From Streptomyces lomondensis (GTDB lineage Bacteria > Actinomycetota > Actinomycetes > Streptomycetales > Streptomycetaceae), in the NCBI RefSeq assembly GCF_014651035.1, contig NZ_BMWC01000010.1, positions 248,001-312,000 on the forward strand: a stretch of DNA of 64,000 nucleotides, read 5' to 3'. Positions 50,538 to 58,291 of this stretch are shown piece by piece. The notes beneath the pieces are model-generated. The model saw only the letters and a list, made by a program, of their open reading frames with translations, searched no databases and was not told where the DNA came from. Made by a program: the position numbers and the translations under genes. Every line of letters begins with the position of its first letter. Position 1 is the first letter of the stretch.

Positions 50538-52723
50538 CCGCCACCGCACCCGTCCACGGCACCTGGGAACCGCGGCCGGCCGCCCGCTGGGAGGACGCCT
50601 TCCTGAGCGGCAACGGCCACCACGGCGCCCTTGTGTTCGGTGATCCGAACAGTGAGCGGGTCATCGTCACGCATCACACCCTGGTGCGGCCCAACGGCAG
50701 CGACACCCGGCCCCCGCAGCTCGCCGCCGACCTCCCCGCCCTCCAGGACCGCCTCCTGGCGGGCGACCGGGCGGCCGCCGAGAGCTTCACGGACGGCCGC
50801 CCGCACCAGTGGGTCCAGCCCTTCCACCCCGCCTTCCAGATCCGGCTGAACCGGGCGTCCGGCGACCTGCGCGACTACCGCCGCGACGTCGACTTCACCA
50901 CCGGCGTGGTGAGCGCGACCTGCACCGGCTGGACCGGCCGCGTCTTCGTCTCCCGCGCCGACGACGTGATCGTCCAGCACGTCACCGGACCCGGCCTCAC
51001 CCTCGACATCGACCTGGACCACCGGCTGCCCGGCGCCCCCGCCGGACTCGGCATCGGCCACGGGGCCGTCCTCACCCCCGAGGGCGCCCTGCTCAGCCTG
51101 CGCTCCCGCTACCCGGACAGCGACCGGGCCTTCACCGGCGTCACCCAGGTCACCGTCACCGGCGGCACGACGACCCTCGTACCGCCCGGCGTGCGCGTCG
51201 AGGGCGCCCGGTCCGTGCTGCTCCTCACCCGGGTGCGCCGGCACACCGGCGAACTCGACGTGGTCGCCGAGGGCCGCGCCCTGCGCGCCCTGCCCCCGGA
51301 GTACGACGAACTCCTCGACCGCCATGCCGCCCCGCACCGCACCGCCTACGAGCGCGTCACCCTCGACCTCGCCGCAGACCCCGCCGAACGCGCCCTGCCC
51401 GGCTCCGAGTTGCTGACCCGGCCGCGCAGCGCCGCCCTGCTGGAGCGCCTCTTCGCCGCCGGCCGCTACCACCTGCTCTCCGCGAGCGGCCTCTGCCCGC
51501 CCCGCCTGACCGGCCTGTGGACCGGCGACTGGAACACCGCCTGGTCGGGGGCGTTCACCAACGACGCCAACCTCAACCTCCAGACCGCCTCGGCCGCTGC
51601 CGCCGCCCTCCCCGAGGTCACCGAGGCCCACGCGAACCTGATCCACCGCCAGCTGCCCGACTGGCGCGACAACGCCCGCACAATCTTCGGCACCCGGGGC
51701 GCCGTCGCACCCGCCCACACCGACGGCGAGTCCGGCCACGCCTACCACTACAGCCGCGAATACCCCCTGCACCTGTGGACCGCCGGCGCCGACTGGCTGC
51801 TCAAACCCCTCGTCGACCACGACGAGACCCACGGCACCCGCGACCCGCGCACCGCCGCGGCCCTCGCCGAAGTCGCCCTCTTCTACGAGGACTTCCTCAC
51901 CAGGACGGACGAGCACGGCCACCTCGTCGTCGTCCCGTCCTACTCACCCGAGAACCGCCCCGCCAACGCGAGCTGGGGCACGATCAACGCCGCGATGGAC
52001 CTCTCCGCGGCCCGCCACGCCCTGCGCACGGCCGCCGCCTACCACCCCGGCCCCGACGCCGACCGCTGGCGCGCCCTGGCCGACCGGCTGCCGCCGCACC
52101 GGGTCAACGAGGACGGGGCCCTGGCCGAATGGGCCTGGCCGGGCCTTGCGGACTCCTACGACCACCGCCACCTCAGCCACCTCTACGGCGTCTGGCCGCT
52201 CGACGAGATCACCCCCTACGACACCCCCGACCTCGCGGCCGCCGCCCACCGCGCCCTCGAACTGCGCGGCGCCGAGAACGACTCCGCGCACGGCCACCTG
52301 CACCACGCCCTCATAGCGGCCCGGCTCAGGGACGCCGACCGCGTCGCCCACGCCCTCGGCCAGGTCCTGGACGGCGACTTCTTCCACGCCTCCCTGATGA
52401 GCGCGCACTACCCCAAGCGCGACGTCTACAACGCCGACGCGGCGCACACCCTGCCCGCCGTGCTGATCGAGATGCTCGTGCAGTCCACCCCCGACCGGCT
52501 GGTGCTGCTCCCCGCGCTCCCGGCGGCGTATCCCAGCGGGGCGCTGCGCGGTGTGCGCACCCGGTTCGGGGCCGAGATCGACCTCACCTGGACGCGGGAC
52601 CGCGCCACCGCGGTCATCAGGCCGGGCCGCACTCACCGCGTCGAACTCCGGACTTCCTCCGGCGCAGAATCCCTCCACCTGGTCGCCGGAGAAGACCACG
52701 TCCTCACCCTGAGGGCGTGGTAG
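50534..52723 (+). CDS. GH95 alpha-L-fucosidase, intracellular
   Basis: 729 residues. GH95 pattern: RWEDAFLSGNGHHGALVFGD, SGLCPPRLTGLWTGDWNTAW, GAFTNDANLNLQTASAAAAA, YSPENRPANASWGTINAAMD (catalytic Asn/Asp region) and DSYDHRHLSHLYGVWPLDEI. These (alpha/alpha)6-barrel enzymes hydrolyse alpha-1,2-fucose by inversion; a few members act on alpha-L-galactose. No signal peptide. Together with GH42 and GH31 it implies that fucosylated xyloglucan oligosaccharides are the imported substrate. The ATGA overlap with GH42 shows coupled translation. Confidence 0.9.
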   Translation: MTATAPVHGTWEPRPAARWEDAFLSGNGHHGALVFGDPNSERVIVTHHTLVRPNGSDTRPPQLAADLPALQDRLLAGDRAAAESFTDGRPHQWVQPFHPAFQIRLNRASGDLRDYRRDVDFTTGVVSATCTGWTGRVFVSRADDVIVQHVTGPGLTLDIDLDHRLPGAPAGLGIGHGAVLTPEGALLSLRSRYPDSDRAFTGVTQVTVTGGTTTLVPPGVRVEGARSVLLLTRVRRHTGELDVVAEGRALRALPPEYDELLDRHAAPHRTAYERVTLDLAADPAERALPGSELLTRPRSAALLERLFAAGRYHLLSASGLCPPRLTGLWTGDWNTAWSGAFTNDANLNLQTASAAAAALPEVTEAHANLIHRQLPDWRDNARTIFGTRGAVAPAHTDGESGHAYHYSREYPLHLWTAGADWLLKPLVDHDETHGTRDPRTAAALAEVALFYEDFLTRTDEHGHLVVVPSYSPENRPANASWGTINAAMDLSAARHALRTAAAYHPGPDADRWRALADRLPPHRVNEDGALAEWAWPGLADSYDHRHLSHLYGVWPLDEITPYDTPDLAAAAHRALELRGAENDSAHGHLHHALIAARLRDADRVAHALGQVLDGDFFHASLMSAHYPKRDVYNADAAHTLPAVLIEMLVQSTPDRLVLLPALPAAYPSGALRGVRTRFGAEIDLTWTRDRATAVIRPGRTHRVELRTSSGAESLHLVAGEDHVLTLRAW

Positions 52724-52757
52724 TTCCCCCCACCCCCCCACCCATGGAAGGGACACC

Positions 52758-53471
52758 ATGGCATCACGCACGCTGAGCAGGGTCACCAAGGCCCTGCTGG
52801 CCCCCGCTCTGGCCCTCGGCGTCACCGTCGGCCTCGGCTCCGCCCCCGCCTCCGCCGCCGTCTGGAACTCCTGCGACCAGTGGGGCAACACCAGCCTGAA
52901 CGGCTACACGCTCTACAACAACATCTGGGGCTCCGGCGCCGGCAGCCAGTGCATCTGGGCCAACTCCGGCACCAACTGGGGCGTCTGGGCCAACCACCCC
53001 AACACCGGCGGCATCAAGTCCTACCCGAACCAGACGAAGGCGATCAACAAGTCGATCACCTCGCTGGGCTCGCTGTCCAGCAGCTACAACGTCAGCGTCC
53101 CGTCGTCCGGCGCGTACAACACGTCGTACGACATCTGGGACACGGACCACGACTACGAGATCATGCTCTGGGTCAACAAGACCGGAGCCGTCGGCCCGAT
53201 CGGCAGCTCGCAGGGCAGCGTGACGCTCGGCGGCCACACCTGGAACGTCTTCAAGGGCACCAACGGCGCCAACGAGGTGTTCTCGTTCATCCGCACCTCC
53301 AACTCCAACTCCGGCACCGTGAACATCCTGCCGATCCTGAAGTGGATCAAGGACACCAAGAAGTGGATGGGCAACGAGACCATCGGTGATGTGCAGTTCG
53401 GCTACGAGGTCACCTCGTCGTCCGGCGGTCTGAACTTCACCACCAACAACCTCACGGTCAGCAGCAGCTGA
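52758..53471 (+). CDS. secreted GH12 endoglucanase/xyloglucanase
   Basis: 237 residues. Sec signal (KALLAPALALGVTVGLGSAP, cleavage after ASA). GH12 jelly-roll: NGYTLYNNIWGSGAGSQCIW, YNTSYDIWDTDHDYEIMLWV (nucleophile Glu near 134) and IGDVQFGYEVTSSSGG (acid/base Glu near 217). It is a single domain without a binding module. GH12 enzymes cut beta-1,4-glucan, and several prefer xyloglucan; the locus supports that. It lies 34 bases behind GH95 with its own GGAAGGGA ribosome site, so probably the last gene of the operon. It ends 27 bases from the convergent sulfotransferase gene, across the palindrome GGCCGGGGCCGGCC (53479-53492). Confidence 0.92.
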   Translation: MASRTLSRVTKALLAPALALGVTVGLGSAPASAAVWNSCDQWGNTSLNGYTLYNNIWGSGAGSQCIWANSGTNWGVWANHPNTGGIKSYPNQTKAINKSITSLGSLSSSYNVSVPSSGAYNTSYDIWDTDHDYEIMLWVNKTGAVGPIGSSQGSVTLGGHTWNVFKGTNGANEVFSFIRTSNSNSGTVNILPILKWIKDTKKWMGNETIGDVQFGYEVTSSSGGLNFTTNNLTVSSS

Positions 53472-53498
53472 CCCGAAGGGCCGGGGCCGGCCGTGCCG

Positions 53499-54686
53499 TC
53501 AGGCGCGGTCGACCTCGGCCCGCAGCGCGTTGTACTCGGCGAAGGCCGACTCGACCCGGGCCCGGGTCAGGCCGTAGCGGGACAGGTCGTAGGTGTGCTT
53601 GCGGGTGCCCTTGGGGCGGGCGACGGCCGCGGGCAGCCGGGCCGCGTCGGCCTCGGTCCAGGGGGCGCCGACGGCCGCGTAGAGCTTCGGGGCGCCGGTC
53701 GCCGGGTCGGAGCCGAGCCAGGAGTACGGGACGTCCACCAGCTGCTCCGCCGGGACGGCGGCCCGGGCCGCGAGACCGCGCGTCATGGCCCGGCTCAGCA
53801 GACCCAGCCAGGTGGTGCCGATGCCGGCCAGATCGAGGGGGCGGGTGCTGACGGCCATGCCGTGCTCGATCAGGCTGCAGAAGGACGCGACGACGGTGAC
53901 CGGGTCGCGGTGGCACCACACGAGCGTGGCGTCGGGGAAGACCCTCAGCAACGCGTCCAGGTTCTCCAGGTGCATGGGCGACTTCAGCATCCAGCGCCGC
54001 CGCGGACGGCCGTACTGGAGCACCTGGTAGACCTGCTTGAGGTACCGGTAGTCGGCGGTGAAGTCCCGCGCGCAGTGCCACGCCAGGTACTCGGGGATCC
54101 GGGCCTGGGAGAACGGCATCAGGGCGTGGGGCAGCGCGAACGTGCACTCTTCGGGGCCTTCGGCGGCCATCGCGTGGATGTCGCGGAAGCGGGGCGCGAA
54201 CAGGTCCGTGCCCTGGACCAGCCGGCGCCCGGCCGCGACCGCCCTGCGCCGCTGCCGGGGCGGCAGCTCCAGGTCGGGTCCCAGCAGTTCCCACAGCAGG
54301 GGACACCGGTGCTCGTCCGAGATCGACAGCACCGCGTGCGTGACCGTGGTCGCCGTGCGCGGCAGTCCCACCACGAACACGGGTCGCTCGATCGGCTCCC
54401 GCTCGATCTCCGGGTGCTCGGCGATCAGCCGCCGCACCCGGGCCCGGTTGGCCAGGTGCCGCCGGACGTGCGCCTGCGCGGACTGCCAGCCGACCGGCGT
54501 GAGGTTCTCGGCCTTCGCCCACCAGCCCAGCAGGGCCCGGAAGTCGTCGGTGAACTCCCGGTCTCCCGGGGCCTGACCGGCCTCGGCCGCGATGCGGTCG
54601 AAGATCCGGCCGGGGTCGCGGCGGGAGCCGAAGGCGGGCCGCAGCAGCAGGTTGGCCAGAGTGAGGGCGAGCGGAGACGAGGACAC
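53499..54686 (-). CDS. sulfotransferase family protein
   Basis: 395 residues. The PAPS-binding loop is RPVFVVGLPRTATTVTHAVL (5'-phosphosulfate site). The 3'-phosphate site is WMLKSPMHLENLDALLRVFP with LVWCHRDPVTVVASFCSL (Arg and Ser). This is the STF/omega-type sulfotransferase family common in actinobacteria, which moves sulfate from PAPS to lipid, polyketide or sugar hydroxyls. Cytoplasmic. It sits inside the xyloglucan locus but is separated from GH31 by a terminator, so it may simply be an insertion; no sulfated-glycan enzyme is nearby. The acceptor is unknown. Confidence 0.85.
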   Translation of the reverse strand: MSSSPLALTLANLLLRPAFGSRRDPGRIFDRIAAEAGQAPGDREFTDDFRALLGWWAKAENLTPVGWQSAQAHVRRHLANRARVRRLIAEHPEIEREPIERPVFVVGLPRTATTVTHAVLSISDEHRCPLLWELLGPDLELPPRQRRRAVAAGRRLVQGTDLFAPRFRDIHAMAAEGPEECTFALPHALMPFSQARIPEYLAWHCARDFTADYRYLKQVYQVLQYGRPRRRWMLKSPMHLENLDALLRVFPDATLVWCHRDPVTVVASFCSLIEHGMAVSTRPLDLAGIGTTWLGLLSRAMTRGLAARAAVPAEQLVDVPYSWLGSDPATGAPKLYAAVGAPWTEADAARLPAAVARPKGTRKHTYDLSRYGLTRARVESAFAEYNALRAEVDRA

Positions 54687-54747
54687 GCAGGGAACCTATC
54701 CCGTCCAACCCGCCCGCGCCGCACGGAAGTTGGCCGAAGAAGTGGAA

Positions 54748-54784
54748 GGGGTGGCCGGAAGACCTCCATCGATCCGGCCACCCC
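54748..54784 (-). terminator. terminator behind GH31
   Basis: GGGGTGGCCGGA (54748-54759) and TCCGGCCACCCC (54773-54784) form a perfect 12-bp stem with a 13-base loop, 11 bases past the GH31 stop. It separates GH31 from the sulfotransferase gene on the same strand. Confidence 0.75.
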
Positions 54785-54795
54785 GTCCGGCACGG

Positions 54796-56838
54796 CTACT
54801 CCGCTACGGGCAGCCGCGCCCCGTCCCGCAGGAACAGCGGGATCCGGTCCAGCGGGGCGTCGACCGTCACGGCCTGACCGCCCTCGTACGTCTCACCCGT
54901 CCACGCGTCCGTCCACGTCGCCCCCGCGGGCAGGTACGCCGTACGGGCCGTGGCGCCGGCGGTCAGCACCGGGGCGACCAGCAGGTCCGGGCCGAACAGG
55001 TAGGAGTCGTCGACCGACCAGGTCGCCTGGTCGCCGGGGAACTCCAGGAACAGCGGCCGCATCACGGGCAGGCCCTCCTCGTGCGCCTCCCGCATGACGC
55101 GCAGGACGTAGGGCTTCAGCCGCTCGCGCAGCCGCAGGTACTTCTCCAGGACGGCCCCGGCCTCCTCGCCGTACGACCACACCTCGTTCGGGCCGCCGGT
55201 CATCTCCGGACCCAGCGGCATGCCCGGGTCGCGGAAGCCGTGCAGGCGCATCAGCGGGGACAGCGCGCCGAACTGGAACCAGCGGACCATCACCTCCCGG
55301 TACGCCGGGTCGTCCGGGTCGCCGCCGTGGAAGCCGCCGATGTCGGTGTTCCACCACGGGATGCCCGACAGGGCCGTGTTGAGGCCGGCCGCGATCTGGC
55401 GGCGCAGGGTCGGGAAGTCCGTGCCGATGTCCCCGGACCACAGCGCGGCGCCGTAGCGCTGGCTGCCCGCCCACGCCGAGCGGTTCAGCGTGACGACCTC
55501 GTCCTCGCCGGACGCCGTCAGGCCCTCGTAGAACGTGCGGGCGTTCTCGGCCGGGTAGATGTTGCCGACCTCCAGGCCCGGGCCCGCCCAGTAGCGCAGG
55601 TTCTCGGAGAAGCCCGGCTTCAGCTCCGGCTCGCAGGCGTCCAGCCAGAACGCGGTGATGCCGTACGGGTCGAGGTAGTTCTCCTTCACCTTCGACCACA
55701 CGAACTCCCGGGCGTCGGGGTTGGTGGCGTCGTAGAAGGCCACCTGGACCGTGGAGGCGACCTCCTTGTCGGGCCAGTCGGCGTGCGCCATCGGCCCGTA
55801 CTGGGTGCCGATGAAGTAGCCGCGCTGCTCCATGACCGGGTGGTTCTCGCTCAGCGGCGACACCGACGGCCAGACGCTCACCACCAGCTTGATGCCGAGC
55901 TCCGCCAGCTCGCGCACCATCGCCGCCGGGTCCGGCCACTCCTTCGGGTCGAACTTCCACTCGCCGAGGTGCGTCCAGTGGAAGAAGTCGCAGACGATCG
56001 CCGAGATGGGCAGCCCCCGCCGCTTGTACTCCCGGGCCACCGCCATCAGTTCGTCCTGGGTGCGGTAGCGCAGCTTGCACTGCCAGAAGCCCGCCGCCCA
56101 CTCCGGCAGCATCGGCGTCCGGCCGGTCACCGCGCTGTAGCGGCGCTGGGCGCCGGCCGGGTCGCCCGCGGTGATCCAGTAGTCGATCTGCCGCGCCGAG
56201 TCGGCCACCCACCGCGTGCCGTTGTGCGCCAGCTCCACGCGGCCGATCGCCGGGTTGTTCCACAGCAGGGTGTAGCCCCGGCTGGAGGTCAGCACCGGGA
56301 TGCCGACCTCGGCGTTGCGCTGGACCAGGTCCAGCACCAGGCCCTTCTGGTCGAGCCGCCCGTGCTGGTGCTGGCCGAGGCCGTACAGCTTCTCGTCGTC
56401 GTAGGCGGCGAAGCGCTGCTCCAGGCGGTGGTGGCCGTTGCCGACGGCCGTGTAGAGGCGGGAGCCGGGCCACCAGAAGTGGGCGCGGTCCTCGGCGAGG
56501 ATCTCGCCGCCGTCCTCGGTGCGCAGGAAGCGGATCAGGCCCTCGGCGTTCACCTCGACGGTGAGCGCGCCGACGGTCAGCCGGCCGCTCCCGTCCTCGA
56601 TCTTCACCGTGGACGGCGTCGGGGGAGCCGCGTCGAGCAGGGCACCCGGCAGCCCTTCGAGGACCGGGCCGCCGAGCCGGGCACGCACCCGGACCGCGTC
56701 CGGCCCCCACGGCTCGATCCGTACGGTCTCCTGGCGGCCGCTCCACTCCAGCGCGCCGTCCCGCTCGCGGAACGTGCCGACGGTGGGGGAGGACTGCGCC
56801 AGGCTCACCTGGGGCTGGGTTTCAGCAGGCTGGTTCAC
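54796..56838 (-). CDS. GH31 alpha-xylosidase, intracellular
   Basis: 680 residues from GTG 56838 (AGGAG five bases upstream); an ATG 16 codons earlier is less likely. GH31: LYGLGQHQHGRLDQKG, SSRGYTLLWNNPAIGRVELA, LPEWAAGFWQCKLRYRTQDE, ITAFWLDACEPELKP (nucleophile Asp near 400) and ALWSGDIGTDF (acid Asp near 472). The LDACEPE form is found in alpha-xylosidases rather than the WxDMNE of alpha-glucosidases. It would remove alpha-1,6-xylose from the non-reducing end of xyloglucan oligosaccharides. No signal peptide. It follows the LacI gene on the same strand after 103 bases, which contain a small CGCCCT/AGGGCG hairpin (56892-56909). Confidence 0.9.
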   Translation of the reverse strand: MNQPAETQPQVSLAQSSPTVGTFRERDGALEWSGRQETVRIEPWGPDAVRVRARLGGPVLEGLPGALLDAAPPTPSTVKIEDGSGRLTVGALTVEVNAEGLIRFLRTEDGGEILAEDRAHFWWPGSRLYTAVGNGHHRLEQRFAAYDDEKLYGLGQHQHGRLDQKGLVLDLVQRNAEVGIPVLTSSRGYTLLWNNPAIGRVELAHNGTRWVADSARQIDYWITAGDPAGAQRRYSAVTGRTPMLPEWAAGFWQCKLRYRTQDELMAVAREYKRRGLPISAIVCDFFHWTHLGEWKFDPKEWPDPAAMVRELAELGIKLVVSVWPSVSPLSENHPVMEQRGYFIGTQYGPMAHADWPDKEVASTVQVAFYDATNPDAREFVWSKVKENYLDPYGITAFWLDACEPELKPGFSENLRYWAGPGLEVGNIYPAENARTFYEGLTASGEDEVVTLNRSAWAGSQRYGAALWSGDIGTDFPTLRRQIAAGLNTALSGIPWWNTDIGGFHGGDPDDPAYREVMVRWFQFGALSPLMRLHGFRDPGMPLGPEMTGGPNEVWSYGEEAGAVLEKYLRLRERLKPYVLRVMREAHEEGLPVMRPLFLEFPGDQATWSVDDSYLFGPDLLVAPVLTAGATARTAYLPAGATWTDAWTGETYEGGQAVTVDAPLDRIPLFLRDGARLPVAE

Positions 56839-56941
56839 GCGGGCTCCTGTGCTCCTGGAGGAGTGCGGACAGAGGTGTGCGGACATGGGGGCGCCCTGGG
56901 AGGAGGGCGGTGGTGAGAAACGCAGCGAGGAGGAGGGGTGC

Positions 56942-57955
56942 CTACGACCGGCTGGGCGCCGGCCCCGTGCTCGTCCGGACCGTCAGCTCGGGGGCGATCA
57001 GCACGACGTCGTCGCTGCCGCGGCCCTCCAGCTTGGCGACCAGGTGCTCCACCGCGTGCCGGCCCATCTCCTGCGCGGGGATGGCGACCGACGTGAGCCG
57101 CACCGAGGCCTGCATCGCCACCTGGTCGGGGCAGATCGCGACCACCGACACGTCCTCCGGCACGGCCCGGCCCTGCTGCCGCAGCAGCGCGAGCAGCGGC
57201 TCGACCGCCGACTCGTTCTGCACGATGATCCCCGAGGTCCCCGGGCGTTCGTCGAGGATCCGGGCGAGCGTCACCGCCATCGCGTCGTACCCGCCCTCGC
57301 ACGGCCGGTGCAGCAGCCGCACGCCCAGTTCCCGCGAGCGGGACCGGAGCCCGTCGAGGGTGCGCTCGGCGAAGCCCGTGTGCCGCTCGTAGACGGCCGG
57401 TGCCTCCCCGATGACGGCGATGTCCTGGTGGCCCTGCTTCGCCAGGTGCTCCACGCACAGCGCGCCCGTCGCCCGGAAGTCCAGATCGACGCAGGTCAGC
57501 CCGGTGGTGTCGGCGGGCAGCCCGATCAGCACGGACGGCTGGTCCGTCGCGCGCAGCAACGGCAGCCGCTCGTCGTCGAGTTCGACGTCCATCAGGATCA
57601 TCCCGTCGGCGAGCCCGCTGCCCGCGACGCGGCGCACCGCGTCCGGCCCCTCCTCGCCGGTGAGCAGCAGCACGTCGTACCCGTGCGTGCGCGCGCAGGT
57701 CGCCACCGCGATGGCGATCTCCATCATCACGGGCACGTACATGTCCGTGCGCAGCGGGACCATCAGCGCGATGATGTTCGACTTGCTGCTCGCCAGGGCG
57801 CGGGCCCCGGCGTTCGGGTGGTACCCGAGCTCGCGGATGCTCCGCTCGACCCGCTGCCGGGTGGTCGCGGAGATGGACCGCTTGCCGCTGAGGACATAGC
57901 TCACCGTGCTCGCCGAGACTCCGGCGTGCTGGGCGACCTCGGCGAGGGTGACCAT
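56942..57955 (-). CDS. LacI-family repressor of the xyloglucan locus
   Basis: 337 residues from ATG 57955, with GGAGAG four bases upstream; a TTG four codons earlier is unlikely. N-terminal helix-turn-helix and hinge: VTLAEVAQHAGVSASTVSYV, then LSGKRSISATTRQRVERSIR, LGYHPNAGARALAS. The periplasmic-binding-like sensor follows (IIALMVPLRTDMYVPVMMEI; ADGMILMDVELDDERLPLL; GIIVQNESAVEPLLALL). GAAGCGCTTC palindromes, the classical LacI/GalR type, stand in front of this gene, the GH3 gene and the transport operon. It is therefore the likely repressor of all three and of itself; a xyloglucan-derived sugar should be the inducer (inference). Confidence 0.9.
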   Translation of the reverse strand: MVTLAEVAQHAGVSASTVSYVLSGKRSISATTRQRVERSIRELGYHPNAGARALASSKSNIIALMVPLRTDMYVPVMMEIAIAVATCARTHGYDVLLLTGEEGPDAVRRVAGSGLADGMILMDVELDDERLPLLRATDQPSVLIGLPADTTGLTCVDLDFRATGALCVEHLAKQGHQDIAVIGEAPAVYERHTGFAERTLDGLRSRSRELGVRLLHRPCEGGYDAMAVTLARILDERPGTSGIIVQNESAVEPLLALLRQQGRAVPEDVSVVAICPDQVAMQASVRLTSVAIPAQEMGRHAVEHLVAKLEGRGSDDVVLIAPELTVRTSTGPAPSRS

Positions 57956-57973
57956 CCAGCTCTCCAAGCTTTA

Positions 57974-57987
57974 GTGAAGCGCTTCGA
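57974..57987. promoter_or_regulatory. LacI-type operator in the LacI gene leader
   Basis: GTGAAGCGCTTCGA, with a perfect 10-bp core and one outer mismatch, 19 bases before the LacI ATG. Position fits autorepression. Confidence 0.75.
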
Positions 57988-58062
57988 CAGCGCGCAGTGC
58001 TGATAACGGCGAGTGAGGGTGGTTCGACAGTAGCTCCAGCGGTCGTGGGTGTCCATAGGTTG

Positions 58063-58076
58063 TCGAAGCGCTTCGA
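58063..58076. promoter_or_regulatory. LacI-type operator, distal
   Basis: TCGAAGCGCTTCGA, a perfect palindrome 108 bases before the LacI start and 89 bases from the site at 57974; two bound dimers could loop the DNA. The 336-base gap 57956-58291 otherwise holds only the CACCTCGATGCAACA motif and the acyl-CoA dehydrogenase promoter region. Confidence 0.75.
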
Positions 58077-58114
58077 TACCGAATTCCCAGGGCGGCGGCC
58101 GGACTCCTGGGAGG

Positions 58115-58129
58115 CACCTCGATGCAACA
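58115..58129. repeat. motif CACCTCGATGCAACA, copy 2
   Basis: Identical to 42247-42261 and again downstream of a GAAGCGCTTC palindrome (38 bases here, 31 there). Outside these 15 bases the flanks differ. Confidence 0.45.
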
Positions 58130-58291
58130 CCGTCGTCAGGCGCGCGACAAGTACTGCGCGCGCTCCGCCCCCTTCGGCTGAACGGACGCGCGAGGACTGG
58201 TGGGACCGTCCGGTTTCGGGTACCAACGATCCAGTAGCACTGGTCGGTAACGTACGGTCCTCAACATCCTAGATGCGGCGAGGTGCCCCTC

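Noticed and set aside
58242..58260. Possible TetR-type operator before the acyl-CoA dehydrogenase gene
   Set aside because: GGTCGGTAACGTACGGTCC is only about two-thirds symmetric, and no TetR gene is adjacent.
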